Positions 41,722 to 49,464 of a stretch of 64,000 nucleotides of DNA are shown here, piece after piece; position 1 is the first letter of the stretch, and every line of letters begins with the position of its first letter. The stretch is from an uncultured Collinsella sp. Its GTDB lineage: Bacteria > Actinomycetota > Coriobacteriia > Coriobacteriales > Coriobacteriaceae. A program made the translations under genes and the position numbers. The notes under the pieces are model-generated. The model ran no database searches. It was not told the DNA's origin and saw only the letters and a list, made by a program, of their open reading frames with translations. The stretch spans positions 36,291 to 100,290 of the forward strand of contig CAAEON010000017.1 of assembly GCA_900757615.1 (NCBI GenBank), read 5' to 3'.

Positions 41722-42453
41722 ATGAGTTTGATAGAACAGTTGCGAGGCGCTATGGAAGAATCGATGCACGTCGGCGAGCAGGAAACGAGCCTACAGGACC
41801 AGTCCTACCACACCATTCGACGCAAAATCGTCTACCTGGACTACAAGCCGGGCGAAAAGCTGGGCGTCAAGCAACTTTGCGACGACCTGGATATGGGGCG
41901 CACGCCCGTGCGCGAGGCTTTGGTTCGCTTGGCGCAGGAAGGCCTGGTGCGCACCGTGCCCCAGAGCGGCACCTACGTCTCACCCATCAACCTCACCCTT
42001 GCCGAGAGTGCCTGTTACATCCGCGAGCACCTGGAAAAACAGGTGATTGTAGAGTGCTGCGCGCGCGCCACCTCGGCAGGTGTCGAGCAGCTCGACCGGG
42101 CCATCGCGTTGCAGGAAAAGGCCATGGCCGAAGAGGATCGCATCGGCTTCTTTTTGAGCGACAACCTCATGCATCACATGATTTTTAGCATCGCATGTCG
42201 CAGCACCGTTTGGTCGTGGCTCGAAGAGACCAATGCCGACCTGGAGCGCTTCCGCTGGCTGCGCGCCGCCACGCAGGTTCTCGACAATCAGGACATCGTG
42301 AACGAGCACAAGCAGATTCGCCGCGCTATCGCCGGTCGCGACCCCATCGAAGCGAGCTTTTTGGTCAGCAAGCACCTGCACATGATGTTCCGCAACCAAA
42401 CCGAAGTTCTGGATCAATATCCCGAGTACTTCGAGACCAGCAAGCTCCGCTAA
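41722..42453 (+). CDS. GntR-family regulator, FadR/FCD subfamily
   Basis: A 243-residue regulator with an N-terminal winged helix (about 28-90: IRRKIVYLDYKPGEKLGVKQLCDDLDMGRTPVREALVRLAQEGLV) and a helical FCD ligand domain with metal-binding His residues (LMHHMIF, SKHLHMM). It probably binds a carboxylate or small-molecule effector. Start is uncertain: ATG 41722 would be nearly leaderless behind a CATAAT -10-like box at 41703, while ATG 41752 has GCGAGG close upstream. Divergent from the YeiH-type exporter, which it may regulate. A family D repeat overlaps its stop codon. Confidence 0.9.
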   Translation: MSLIEQLRGAMEESMHVGEQETSLQDQSYHTIRRKIVYLDYKPGEKLGVKQLCDDLDMGRTPVREALVRLAQEGLVRTVPQSGTYVSPINLTLAESACYIREHLEKQVIVECCARATSAGVEQLDRAIALQEKAMAEEDRIGFFLSDNLMHHMIFSIACRSTVWSWLEETNADLERFRWLRAATQVLDNQDIVNEHKQIRRAIAGRDPIEASFLVSKHLHMMFRNQTEVLDQYPEYFETSKLR

Positions 42454-42497
42454 CCTGCCAAAAAGGGACAGGTTTATTTTGGCAGGTTTTATCTGGG
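42452..42497. repeat. Family D hairpin repeat, copy 1
   Basis: AACCTGCCAAAA pairs with TTTTGGCAGGTT around AGGGACAGGTTTA, with TTATCTGGG after it. Copies lie at 44632-44677 (inverted), 49365-49410 and 50198-50243. It begins inside the GntR stop codon. Confidence 0.9.
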
Positions 42498-42508
42498 CAA
42501 ATGCAACA

Positions 42509-42540
42509 AGGCCCGGCTCCGCTGCAACGGAGCCGGGCCT
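42509..42540 (-). terminator. Terminator hairpin of glmS
   Basis: AGGCCCGGCTCCG pairs with CGGAGCCGGGCCT around a 6-nt loop. The minus-strand tail TTGTTGCATTT is only moderately T-rich. Confidence 0.75.
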
Positions 42541-42566
42541 CGGTCACTAGAACGGCGGAACAACAA

Positions 42567-44414
42567 TTATTCGACCGTGACGCTTTTCGCCAGGTTACGG
42601 GGCTGGTCAACGTCGCAACCGCGCAGGATGGCCACCTCGCGAGCGAGCAACTGCAGCGGAACGCTCGCCGTGATGGGGCTGAACACGTCGCGGACTGCCG
42701 GCACGCGGATGATGCAGTCGGCGATCTTGTTGATCTCCTCGTCGCCCTCGGTGGCAACGACGATGACCTTGGCGCCGCGCGCCTTGCACTCCATGAGGTT
42801 CGACACGGTCTTGTCGTAGGTGGCGCTCTTGGTGGCCACGGCGATGACGGGGAAGCCCGGGTCGATCAGGGCGATGGGGCCGTGCTTCATCTCACCGGCG
42901 GCGTAGGCCTCGGCGTGCAGGTAGCTGACCTCTTTGAGCTTGAGCGCGCCCTCGTAGGAAATAGCGGCACCCATGCCGCGACCCACGAACAGTGCGGACT
43001 GCGCGTCCTTGCACAGCAGGGCGGCCTCATGCACGGCCTCGGTTTGGGTATCCAAAATCCACTGGATCTGCTCGGCCGTATCGGAAAGCTCGCGGAACAG
43101 CATGCGCGCCTGCTTGGTGGTCAGGCGGTACTTGACCTGCGCCAGCAGCAGAGCCAGCAGCGTCAGGCTCACGACCTGGCCGATAAAGCTCTTGGTCGAG
43201 GCGACCGCGATCTCCTTGTTGGCCTTGGTGTAGATGACGCCGTCGCTCTCACGCGCCACGGGGCTGCCCACCACGTTGGTGATGCCGAAGACCTTGGCAC
43301 CCTTGATGCGCGCGTCGCGAATGGCGGCAAGGGTATCGGCCGTCTCGCCCGACTGGGACACGGCAACGACAAGCGTCGTCGGCGTAATGATGGGATTGCG
43401 GTAACGGAACTCGCTGGCCGCCTCCACCTCGGTGGGGATGCGAGCCCAACCCTCGATAAGGTTCTTTGCGATGAGGCCAGCGTGATAGCTGGTGCCGCAA
43501 GCGATCACGTAGACGCGATCGATGTCGTTGAGCTCCTCGAGCGAAAGGCCCAGCTCGTCGATGTCGAGCTCGCCGGCCGGCGTCATACGACCGACCAGCG
43601 TGTCGCGCACGACGCGCGGCTGCTCGTGGATCTCCTTGAGCATAAAGTCGGGATAACCGCCCTTTTCTGCCATGTCCAGGTCCCAGTCGATGTGGGTGAC
43701 CTTGGGCTCGATAACGTTGCCGGCCTCGTCGGTGTACTCGACGCCTGCGGGCGTGAGCTTGGCAAACTGACCGTCCTCGAGCACCACGACATCGCGGGTG
43801 GCGTCGATGAGCGCGATGACGTCGGAGGCGACATAGGCGCCGGTCTCGCCTGCGCCGACCACAATCGGGGAATCCTTGCGGGCCACGGCAATCACGCCAG
43901 GCTCATCGGCGGAAACAGCGGCCAAACCATAGGCGCCCACCACGTGGGTGCAGGCCTCGCGCACAGAGGCCATCAGGTCATGTGTCTCGGTATAGGCCTC
44001 TTCGATCAGATGTGCGAAGACCTCGGTATCCGTCTCGCTCTTAAAGTGATGGCCGCGGCCCTCCAGCTCCTCGCGCAGCTCGGCGAAGTTCTCGATGATG
44101 CCGTTGTGGACGATGGCGATGCGACCGTCGCAGCTGGTGTGGGGATGGGCGTTAACGACGGATGGCTTGCCGTGGGTGGCCCAACGGGTGTGACCGATAC
44201 CGCAGGTAGCGTCGCTGTCGATGTTGGAAAGCTCGCTCTCCAGGCCCGCGACCTTGCCCACGCGGCGGATGACGTCGAGGTGCGCCGCGGCGCCCTCGCC
44301 CACCTCGAGCGCAACGCCCGAGGAGTCATAGCCGCGATACTCCATACGCTTGAGGCCCGTAACCAGGATGTTCTTTGCAATATCAGAGCCGGTGTAGCCG
44401 ACAATTCCGCACAT
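42567..44414 (-). CDS. glmS: Glutamine-fructose-6-phosphate aminotransferase
   Basis: A 615-residue enzyme making glucosamine-6-phosphate for cell-wall precursors. N-terminal glutaminase with nucleophile C2 (MCGIVGYTG), GHTRWATHG and HNGIIENF; two SIS sugar-isomerase domains (SQSGETADTLAAIRDA, RGMGAAISYEGALKLKE); C-terminal DQPRNLAKSVTVE. Length is normal for the family. ATG 44414 follows AAGGGA. Monocistronic. The upstream region has two interlocked palindromes (44516-44547) but no glmS ribozyme. Confidence 0.97.
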   Translation of the reverse strand: MCGIVGYTGSDIAKNILVTGLKRMEYRGYDSSGVALEVGEGAAAHLDVIRRVGKVAGLESELSNIDSDATCGIGHTRWATHGKPSVVNAHPHTSCDGRIAIVHNGIIENFAELREELEGRGHHFKSETDTEVFAHLIEEAYTETHDLMASVREACTHVVGAYGLAAVSADEPGVIAVARKDSPIVVGAGETGAYVASDVIALIDATRDVVVLEDGQFAKLTPAGVEYTDEAGNVIEPKVTHIDWDLDMAEKGGYPDFMLKEIHEQPRVVRDTLVGRMTPAGELDIDELGLSLEELNDIDRVYVIACGTSYHAGLIAKNLIEGWARIPTEVEAASEFRYRNPIITPTTLVVAVSQSGETADTLAAIRDARIKGAKVFGITNVVGSPVARESDGVIYTKANKEIAVASTKSFIGQVVSLTLLALLLAQVKYRLTTKQARMLFRELSDTAEQIQWILDTQTEAVHEAALLCKDAQSALFVGRGMGAAISYEGALKLKEVSYLHAEAYAAGEMKHGPIALIDPGFPVIAVATKSATYDKTVSNLMECKARGAKVIVVATEGDEEINKIADCIIRVPAVRDVFSPITASVPLQLLAREVAILRGCDVDQPRNLAKSVTVE

Positions 44415-44515
44415 AGGATAAATCCCTTCGTCCGCGTGACTGCAAAACGTCCACGCACATGGGGCGCTGAGACGTATAACGTTCGAGTATTGTACTCACG
44501 CAAGCGCAAGCTGAT

Positions 44516-44547
44516 ATACCAGAAGTGGTATCTCAACTTAGATACCA
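44516..44547. promoter_or_regulatory. Operator-like palindromes upstream of glmS
   Basis: ATACCAGAAGTGGTAT (44516-44531) is a perfect palindrome around GAAG, and its right half starts a second one, TGGTATC...GATACCA (44526-44547). They lie about 100-135 bp upstream of the glmS start. The TGGTAT/ATACCA half-sites resemble sites of GntR-type amino-sugar regulators such as NagR. The 312-bp gap to the LacI gene otherwise holds two short repeats. Confidence 0.5.
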
Positions 44548-44576
44548 CCCGATGCACACACGTCCAGCTGGTCCAA

Positions 44577-44611
44577 ACCACCACAATGGGGACAGGCACC
44601 TTCGTGGTGGT
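44577..44611. repeat. Family E-like palindrome
   Basis: ACCACCACAATGGGG and the closing CCTTCGTGGTGGT are near complements around ACAGGCA, matching the element at 14113-14150. Confidence 0.75.
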
Positions 44612-44631
44612 CGCGTTGGCAACAGCGTTTC

Positions 44632-44677
44632 CCCAGATAAAACCTGCCAAAATAAACCTGTCCCTTTTTGGTAGGTT
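44632..44677. repeat. Family D hairpin repeat, copy 2 (inverted orientation)
   Basis: Reverse complement of the element at 42452-42497: CCCAGATAAAACCTGCC, TTTATTTTGG-type centre and a closing GGTAGGTT with one change in the stem. It lies 50 bp upstream of the LacI-family gene. Confidence 0.88.
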
Positions 44678-44726
44678 TGGGATGCTACAATCTGGCTTGT
44701 ACTTGAAACGCATCAAAGGGGCCGCT

Positions 44727-45860
44727 ATGGCAAAGGTGAAGATCAGCGACGTCGCGCGCGAGGCCGGGGTTTCGCTGGGCACGGTTTCCAACGCGCTCAA
44801 CCATCCCGAGAAGTTGCGCCCCGAGACCCTCAGGCTCATCAACGAGACCATCAATCGCCTGGGCTACCTGCCCAACCAAAGCGCTCGTCAGCTCGCGGGC
44901 GGCGCCACCAAGTCCTTTGGCCTGGTGCTCCCCCGTCTCGACCACGGCTTTTCGCTCCAAATCGCCAGCGGCGCCCACAACGAGGCCCGCAAGCACGGCT
45001 ACGATCTGCTCATCGCCAATGCCGATAACGACGATATTCTCGAGGATCATTACCTGCGCTATTTTATGGGTACGCAGATGTCCGGCGTCATGGTTCAGCC
45101 CATGGCGTCCCCCGACTGGCACCCCGCTATGACCAAGATGCCCGTGCCGATCGTCTATCTGGACATCCATTGCTCCGAGCCCGGTTACTACGTGGCCGCC
45201 GACAACGAGGCACAGGGGCGTATTATCGCCGAGCTCGCCATCGCCCGCGGCGCACGCCATATCACCGTTGTGGGCCGAGCGGCATTTATGCAGCTCACCC
45301 TGCGCGTCCTTGGCATCCACAAGGCACTTGCCCTGCATCCTGATATCAAAATTGAGGTCATCGATGCCGGGGAGTGGAATACCGCAGCCGACGGCTACAG
45401 CATCGGTACCCAGATTGCCGAACGCCCTGTTGACGAGCGCCCCGATTTTGTCATCGGCCTGACCGATGTATTGGCCTCGGGCGTTATCTCGGCGCTGACC
45501 GACAAAGGCATTTCCGTCCCCGGCCAGGTCCGCGTGGCCGGCTGCGACGGCAACCCGCTCGCTTGGAGCGGGGCGGTCCCGCTCACCACGGTAGCACCCC
45601 CAGGCTACGAGATTGGCCGCAAGGGCGTTCAATTGCTCATGGAGCAAATCGAGGATAAACCTGCCGCCAAGACCAAACGAGTCCGCATCGGCTCCGCCGC
45701 GCGTACCGTCACCACGGCCACGGCCGCCGAGGACATTAACCGTCAGGAGCTCGTGCGCCCCTTCTTGCTCGAACGTGTGAGCACCCAAAAGGCCGAGCAG
45801 CACCCGACGGGCCCATCCGCGGCCCCAATAACCGACATCAACCTGGGCGCCTACCTGTAA
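44727..45860 (+). CDS. LacI-family transcriptional regulator
   Basis: A 377-residue regulator. The N-terminal helix-turn-helix (KISDVAREAGVSLGTVSNALNHPEKL) and hinge (LPNQSARQLAGGAT) are followed by a periplasmic-binding-protein-like effector domain (about 62-330) and a C-terminal extension of about 45 residues not usual in the family (EDINRQELVRPFLLERVS onward). Effector unknown. ATG 44727 follows AAAGGGG. No catabolic operon adjoins; it may act at a distance or on glmS, which is divergent from it. Ends in a terminator at 45864. Confidence 0.92.
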   Translation: MAKVKISDVAREAGVSLGTVSNALNHPEKLRPETLRLINETINRLGYLPNQSARQLAGGATKSFGLVLPRLDHGFSLQIASGAHNEARKHGYDLLIANADNDDILEDHYLRYFMGTQMSGVMVQPMASPDWHPAMTKMPVPIVYLDIHCSEPGYYVAADNEAQGRIIAELAIARGARHITVVGRAAFMQLTLRVLGIHKALALHPDIKIEVIDAGEWNTAADGYSIGTQIAERPVDERPDFVIGLTDVLASGVISALTDKGISVPGQVRVAGCDGNPLAWSGAVPLTTVAPPGYEIGRKGVQLLMEQIEDKPAAKTKRVRIGSAARTVTTATAAEDINRQELVRPFLLERVSTQKAEQHPTGPSAAPITDINLGAYL

Positions 45861-45863
45861 CAA

Positions 45864-45901
45864 AAAACGCCGCAACGGGAACAGTCCCGCTGCGGCGTTT
45901 T
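45864..45901. terminator. Rho-independent terminator after LacI gene
   Basis: AAAACGCCGCA pairs with TGCGGCGTTTT, with an inner CGGGA/TCCCG stem; T-run on the plus strand, A-run (T on minus) on the other side. Confidence 0.88.
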
Positions 45902-46073
45902 GCTGGCCCCATGTTCCCTCCCCGTTTAGCCGGACCTGCGGCTACGGATATTTATGGAATGTAATCCATTTTTCATTAACTTTTTTGTTAAAATAGATTC
46001 AATTCCATATTTTTAGATATTTCCTATAAGTATTGATTTTGCTCCAGTTTTTTCTCGCCAAGAAAGGGGTTTC

Positions 46074-47279
46074 ATGAATCTGATTGATCGCAAACAGTAC
46101 CTCGACTGGCTCATTTCGTGGAAAGACTCGCACGTCATCAAGGTCGTTTCGGGCGTGCGAAGGTCCGGCAAATCAAAGCTATTCGAAATCTACCGTAGCT
46201 ACCTGCGCGATCATGGAATCACAGGCGACCAGGTTATATCCCTCAACTTTGAAGACCTGGAGTTCGAGTCGCTTACGTCGTATAGAGCACTCTACGACTA
46301 CATTTCCGCCAGACTCGTCCCCGATAAGATGAACTACGTTTTTCTAGACGAGATACAGCACGTCGAGCATTTCGAAAAAGCCGTCGACAGTCTTTTTATC
46401 AAGGACAATGTCGACCTCTACATAACCGGTTCCAACGCTTATCTGCTCTCGAGCGAGCTGGCAACTTTGCTCTCCGGCCGCTACGTAGAGCTCAAGATGC
46501 TGCCCCTATCCTTTAAAGAGTTTTGCTCGGCAAAAACCAATGACGGAAAGGCTCCCGCGCAGTTGTTTGACGAGTACATCACTCGGGGCTCTTTTCCCTT
46601 TATCGCCGAGACGGGTATTCAGGGACCCCAGGCGCGCGATTATCTTATGAGCCTCTACGATACCATCGTCATACGCGACGTTATCGAACGCCTGAAGGTC
46701 TCGGACGTCCCGACCCTGCGCGATATCACCAAGTTCCTACTCCATAGCATTGGAAACCGGATCTCGATTAAAAAAATCTCCGACACGCTCTCGTCCAACG
46801 GCAACAAAACCGACCAGAAAACCGTAGCCAAATACCTCAAAGGCTTAACAGACAGCCTTGTGCTGTACTTTGCTCCGCGCTATAACGTGCGCGGTCGGCA
46901 GCTTCTTTCAACAAACGGCAAATACTACGCCGTTGACCTTGGACTTAGAGGTGCTCTCGTCAAAACCCAAAGCAGCGATATCGGTCATATCCTCGAAAAT
47001 GTTGTTTATCTCGAGCTCCTACGCCGTGGATACGACGTCTACGTGGGCGATATCGACGGCGGGGAAATCGATTTTGTTGCCCTAAAGTCAGACGAGACAG
47101 CCTATTTTCAGGTTTCAGCCACAACGCTCGACGAAACTACCCTCAATCGAGAGTTGGCCCCCTTTAAGAAAGTCCGAGACAACTACCCCAAGACGCTTCT
47201 TACGCTCGACACGCTGTTTGCGGACGCGAACTACGAAGGAATCCGCAAGCGCAACGTGATCGACTGGCTCCTGGAGTAA
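46074..47279 (+). CDS. AAA-type ATPase with C-terminal DUF4143 domain
   Basis: A 401-residue protein of the archaeal-type ATPase/DUF4143 group. Walker A is GVRRSGKS (27-34), Walker B YVFLDEIQ (88-95), sensor-like YITGSN. The C-terminal DUF4143 region includes GGEIDFVAL and YFQVSATTLD, resembling a PD-(D/E)xK nuclease core (E, D and Q positions). Biological role unknown; such proteins are common, often variable genes of gut bacteria. ATG 46074 has GAAAGGGG upstream. The 110 bp before it are unusually AT-rich, and codon use is less GC-biased than neighbours, compatible with recent acquisition. Confidence 0.88.
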   Translation: MNLIDRKQYLDWLISWKDSHVIKVVSGVRRSGKSKLFEIYRSYLRDHGITGDQVISLNFEDLEFESLTSYRALYDYISARLVPDKMNYVFLDEIQHVEHFEKAVDSLFIKDNVDLYITGSNAYLLSSELATLLSGRYVELKMLPLSFKEFCSAKTNDGKAPAQLFDEYITRGSFPFIAETGIQGPQARDYLMSLYDTIVIRDVIERLKVSDVPTLRDITKFLLHSIGNRISIKKISDTLSSNGNKTDQKTVAKYLKGLTDSLVLYFAPRYNVRGRQLLSTNGKYYAVDLGLRGALVKTQSSDIGHILENVVYLELLRRGYDVYVGDIDGGEIDFVALKSDETAYFQVSATTLDETTLNRELAPFKKVRDNYPKTLLTLDTLFADANYEGIRKRNVIDWLLE

Positions 47280-47346
47280 CTTGTAGCGTCATAACCCTCC
47301 GCCAGCTCCTTACCAAGGCCGCAGCCCCAGTCGCTTAAAGCACAAT

Positions 47347-47393
47347 GCCCCTCTTATCGGCCAAAACAGCAATCTTGGCGTGATAAGAGGGGC
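47347..47393. terminator. Hairpin after the DUF4143 ATPase gene
   Basis: GCCCCTCTTATC pairs with GATAAGAGGGGC, with an inner CCAA/TTGG pair. No clear T-run follows. The rest of 47280-47480 shows nothing else. Confidence 0.6.
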
Positions 47394-47480
47394 TGACTGC
47401 GTCAGCGCCTCCACGCAGGCGCCGTTGCCGTCACCGTCCCGCGGGATCGGGCGCGGGGCATGGCGACTCGCGTGCGAACG

Positions 47481-48131
47481 CTAACACACGGCCTTGACCG
47501 CCGCCGGCAGATCGAACAGCGTATCGAGCACAGCCTCGCAGCCATCCACCACGTCCTGCGGCAGCGGCACGATATCGGGAACGGCAAAGACGTGGCAGCC
47601 GGCCGTGATGCCCGAGACGCAGCCGTTGCGGGAATCCTCGACCACGGCGCACTCCTCGGGAGCAAAGCCCGCGCGCTCGCAGGCGAGCAGGTACATCTCG
47701 GGATCGGGCTTGCCGTGTGCGACGTCCTCGCCGCAGGTCACCGTCTCAAACTTGTCAAAGAGGCCAACCGTCTTAAGGTTGCGCTCGGCGGTAACATGGC
47801 GCGACGACGTCGCGAGGCCCACGTGATAGCCCGCGGTCAGCAGCTCGTCCAGGCACTCGGCGGCGCCGGCCTTAAGCTCCAGATCGGTCTTGACCATCTC
47901 GTCGCGAATCTCCCTATGGCGACGATAGATTGCCTCAGCGGTTTCGCGGCTGCCGTAATGCCCATCAAGGATCTCCATGACATCGGGCAGCGTGCGACCG
48001 ATAAACTGATGGATCAGCGCATCATCAATCGCGAATCCCAGCTCGGCCGCTCCCGCCTTCCACGCCTTGATACCCAAACGCTCGGTATCGACCAGCGTTC
48101 CGTCCATATCAAAAATAACAGCCTTGATCAT
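47481..48131 (-). CDS. HAD-superfamily phosphatase (beta-phosphoglucomutase-like), copy 1
   Basis: A 216-residue subfamily IA HAD: MIKAVIFDMDGTLVDTE (nucleophile D8, acid D10), motif II LATSSR, motif III lysine in GKPDPEMYL, metal site VVEDSRNG. The beta-phosphoglucomutase/sugar phosphatase clade acts on phosphorylated sugars. ATG 48131 with GGGGGA upstream; longer frame to 48218 is unsupported. A near-identical paralogue of the same length lies at 49465, on the same strand with larE on the opposite strand between, and both share an upstream GTATATA repeat. Confidence 0.92.
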   Translation of the reverse strand: MIKAVIFDMDGTLVDTERLGIKAWKAGAAELGFAIDDALIHQFIGRTLPDVMEILDGHYGSRETAEAIYRRHREIRDEMVKTDLELKAGAAECLDELLTAGYHVGLATSSRHVTAERNLKTVGLFDKFETVTCGEDVAHGKPDPEMYLLACERAGFAPEECAVVEDSRNGCVSGITAGCHVFAVPDIVPLPQDVVDGCEAVLDTLFDLPAAVKAVC

Positions 48132-48191
48132 ATCGGTCCCCCATCGCTTCGCGCTGCTGTACCCCCGCAACTTTACCGCACTTGTAAACTT

Positions 48192-48207
48192 GTATATAAC
48201 GTATATA
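48192..48207. promoter_or_regulatory. GTATATA direct repeat upstream of HAD copy 1
   Basis: GTATATAACGTATATA lies 60-76 bp before the HAD start and about 100 bp before larE in the other direction. The same 16-mer occurs at 50170-50185 before HAD copy 2. Confidence 0.55.
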
Positions 48208-48304
48208 GCATATTGCACTTTCGTTACATAGATAGAAGTCTTATGACAAGTGGCTCGGTAGGATTATAGTTTTCGACCGAGTACTCAACGGCAAGGATCG
48301 ATTC

Positions 48305-49183
48305 ATGCTTTCAGACACCACCGCACCTGCAGAGGAGCTTCAGGACAAACTCGCAGCGCTCGAGCAGCTGCTTTTGGCATACGGACGCGTCGCCATCGGC
48401 TTTTCCGGTGGCGTCGACAGCAGCTTTTTGGCCGCCGTATGCGCCCGCATCATGCCTACCAATACCCTCCTCGTCCATCTCACCACGCCGCTCATCGGCA
48501 CGCCCGAGCAGGCTTCGTTTGAGCAGTCCGTTGATGGGCAGGCCAATGAGGGGCCGCATTTTAAGCTCCCCGTGCTCAATCTTTCGGTCGATCAGCTGCG
48601 GCTCCCCCAAGTAGCCTGCAACGATGCCGACCGCTGCTACCACTGCAAGCGCGCCGGCTTTACCGCCATCGTCAACCACGCCAAGTCGCTGGGCTTTCCC
48701 ACCGTCATCGACGGCAGCAACGCAAGCGACCGCGGCGACTACCGCCCCGGCATGCGCGCCGCCCAGGAGCTCGGCGTGCGCTCGCCCCTCATGGAGGTCG
48801 GCTTTACCAAGGACGAAGAGCGCAAGCTGCTGCGCGCCTGGGGCTATCCCGTTTGGAACCTGCCGGCAGGAGCCTGCCTGGCCACGCGTGTCCCCACGGG
48901 CGAGGAGCTCACGCGCGAGAAGGTCGATGTAATCCGCGCCTGTGAGGACTACCTGCACAACCTTGGCCTGGACCAGGTCCGCGCACGCCTCGTCGGCGGC
49001 TGCATGCATATCGAGGCCGCGCCGGCAGACGTCGCCAAGATCGCCGCCCTCGGCAGGACCGCGGTCAACGACGAGGGCAAGGCCCCGCTTCCCGCCGCCA
49101 TCGAATCTGCCCTGCGCAACCTAGGCTGCGGCCATATCTCCCCCGAGGTCACCCCCTACATCCACGGCAACATGAACCTTTAA
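48305..49183 (+). CDS. larE: ATP-dependent sacrificial sulfur transferase LarE
   Basis: A 292-residue PP-loop enzyme (SGGVDSS at 34-40) that adenylates and sulfurates the pyridinium biscarboxylate precursor of the nickel-pincer cofactor of lactate racemase. It carries C111 and C114 (CYHC) and C191 (GACLATR). The last is the position of the sacrificial Cys in the Lactiplantibacillus enzyme; the set of three suggests a cluster-binding type as reported for a Thermotoga LarE. LarB and LarC are not in the window. ATG 48305 has AAGGA upstream; divergent from HAD copy 1. A hairpin follows the stop. Confidence 0.9.
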   Translation: MLSDTTAPAEELQDKLAALEQLLLAYGRVAIGFSGGVDSSFLAAVCARIMPTNTLLVHLTTPLIGTPEQASFEQSVDGQANEGPHFKLPVLNLSVDQLRLPQVACNDADRCYHCKRAGFTAIVNHAKSLGFPTVIDGSNASDRGDYRPGMRAAQELGVRSPLMEVGFTKDEERKLLRAWGYPVWNLPAGACLATRVPTGEELTREKVDVIRACEDYLHNLGLDQVRARLVGGCMHIEAAPADVAKIAALGRTAVNDEGKAPLPAAIESALRNLGCGHISPEVTPYIHGNMNL

Positions 49184-49184
49184 G

Positions 49185-49212
49185 TTACGCCGTTTTACAA
49201 ACGGCGTAACCG
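49185..49212 (+). terminator. Hairpin directly after larE
   Basis: GTTACGCCGTTT and AAACGGCGTAAC form a 12-bp stem around TAC, two bases after the larE stop. No T-run follows, so termination strength is uncertain. Confidence 0.65.
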
Positions 49213-49227
49213 CTCGGCGCTGCGCAG

Positions 49228-49320
49228 GTTCCGGGCACGGCAAACTGACGTTCAACTTCACGGGCGCGACCAAAAGGTCAGCGCCCGCTTGTTTCACGTC
49301 ACCTTGCCGCACCCGGAACC
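49228..49320. repeat. Long imperfect hairpin downstream of larE
   Basis: GGTTCCGGGCACGGCAA...CTGACG pairs with CGTCACCTTGCCGCACCCGGAACC; inside, GGGCGCGACC pairs with GGTCAGCGCCC around AAAA. It lies between larE and HAD copy 2 (convergent). Sequence differs from the other long hairpins. Confidence 0.75.
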
Positions 49321-49364
49321 CGCTCGCTCGCTTATGCTCAACCTGGGCTACATAAATTGTCGCC

Positions 49365-49410
49365 AACCTACCAAAAGAGGACAGGTTTATTTTGGCAGGT
49401 TTTATCTGGG
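49365..49410. repeat. Family D hairpin repeat, copy 3
   Basis: AACCTACCAAAAGAGGACAG followed by GTTTATTTTGGCAGG and TTTTATCTGGG, matching copies 1 and 4 with few changes. It ends 55 bp before the HAD copy 2 stop. Confidence 0.9.
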
Positions 49411-49464
49411 AAAACGCAAGCGGGGCCACGCTGAAGCTACCGTCATCAACCTCGGCGCATACCT

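Noticed and set aside
44415..44560. glmS ribozyme/riboswitch upstream of glmS
   Set aside because: The leader is short and lacks the conserved ribozyme core; only protein-operator-like palindromes are visible.
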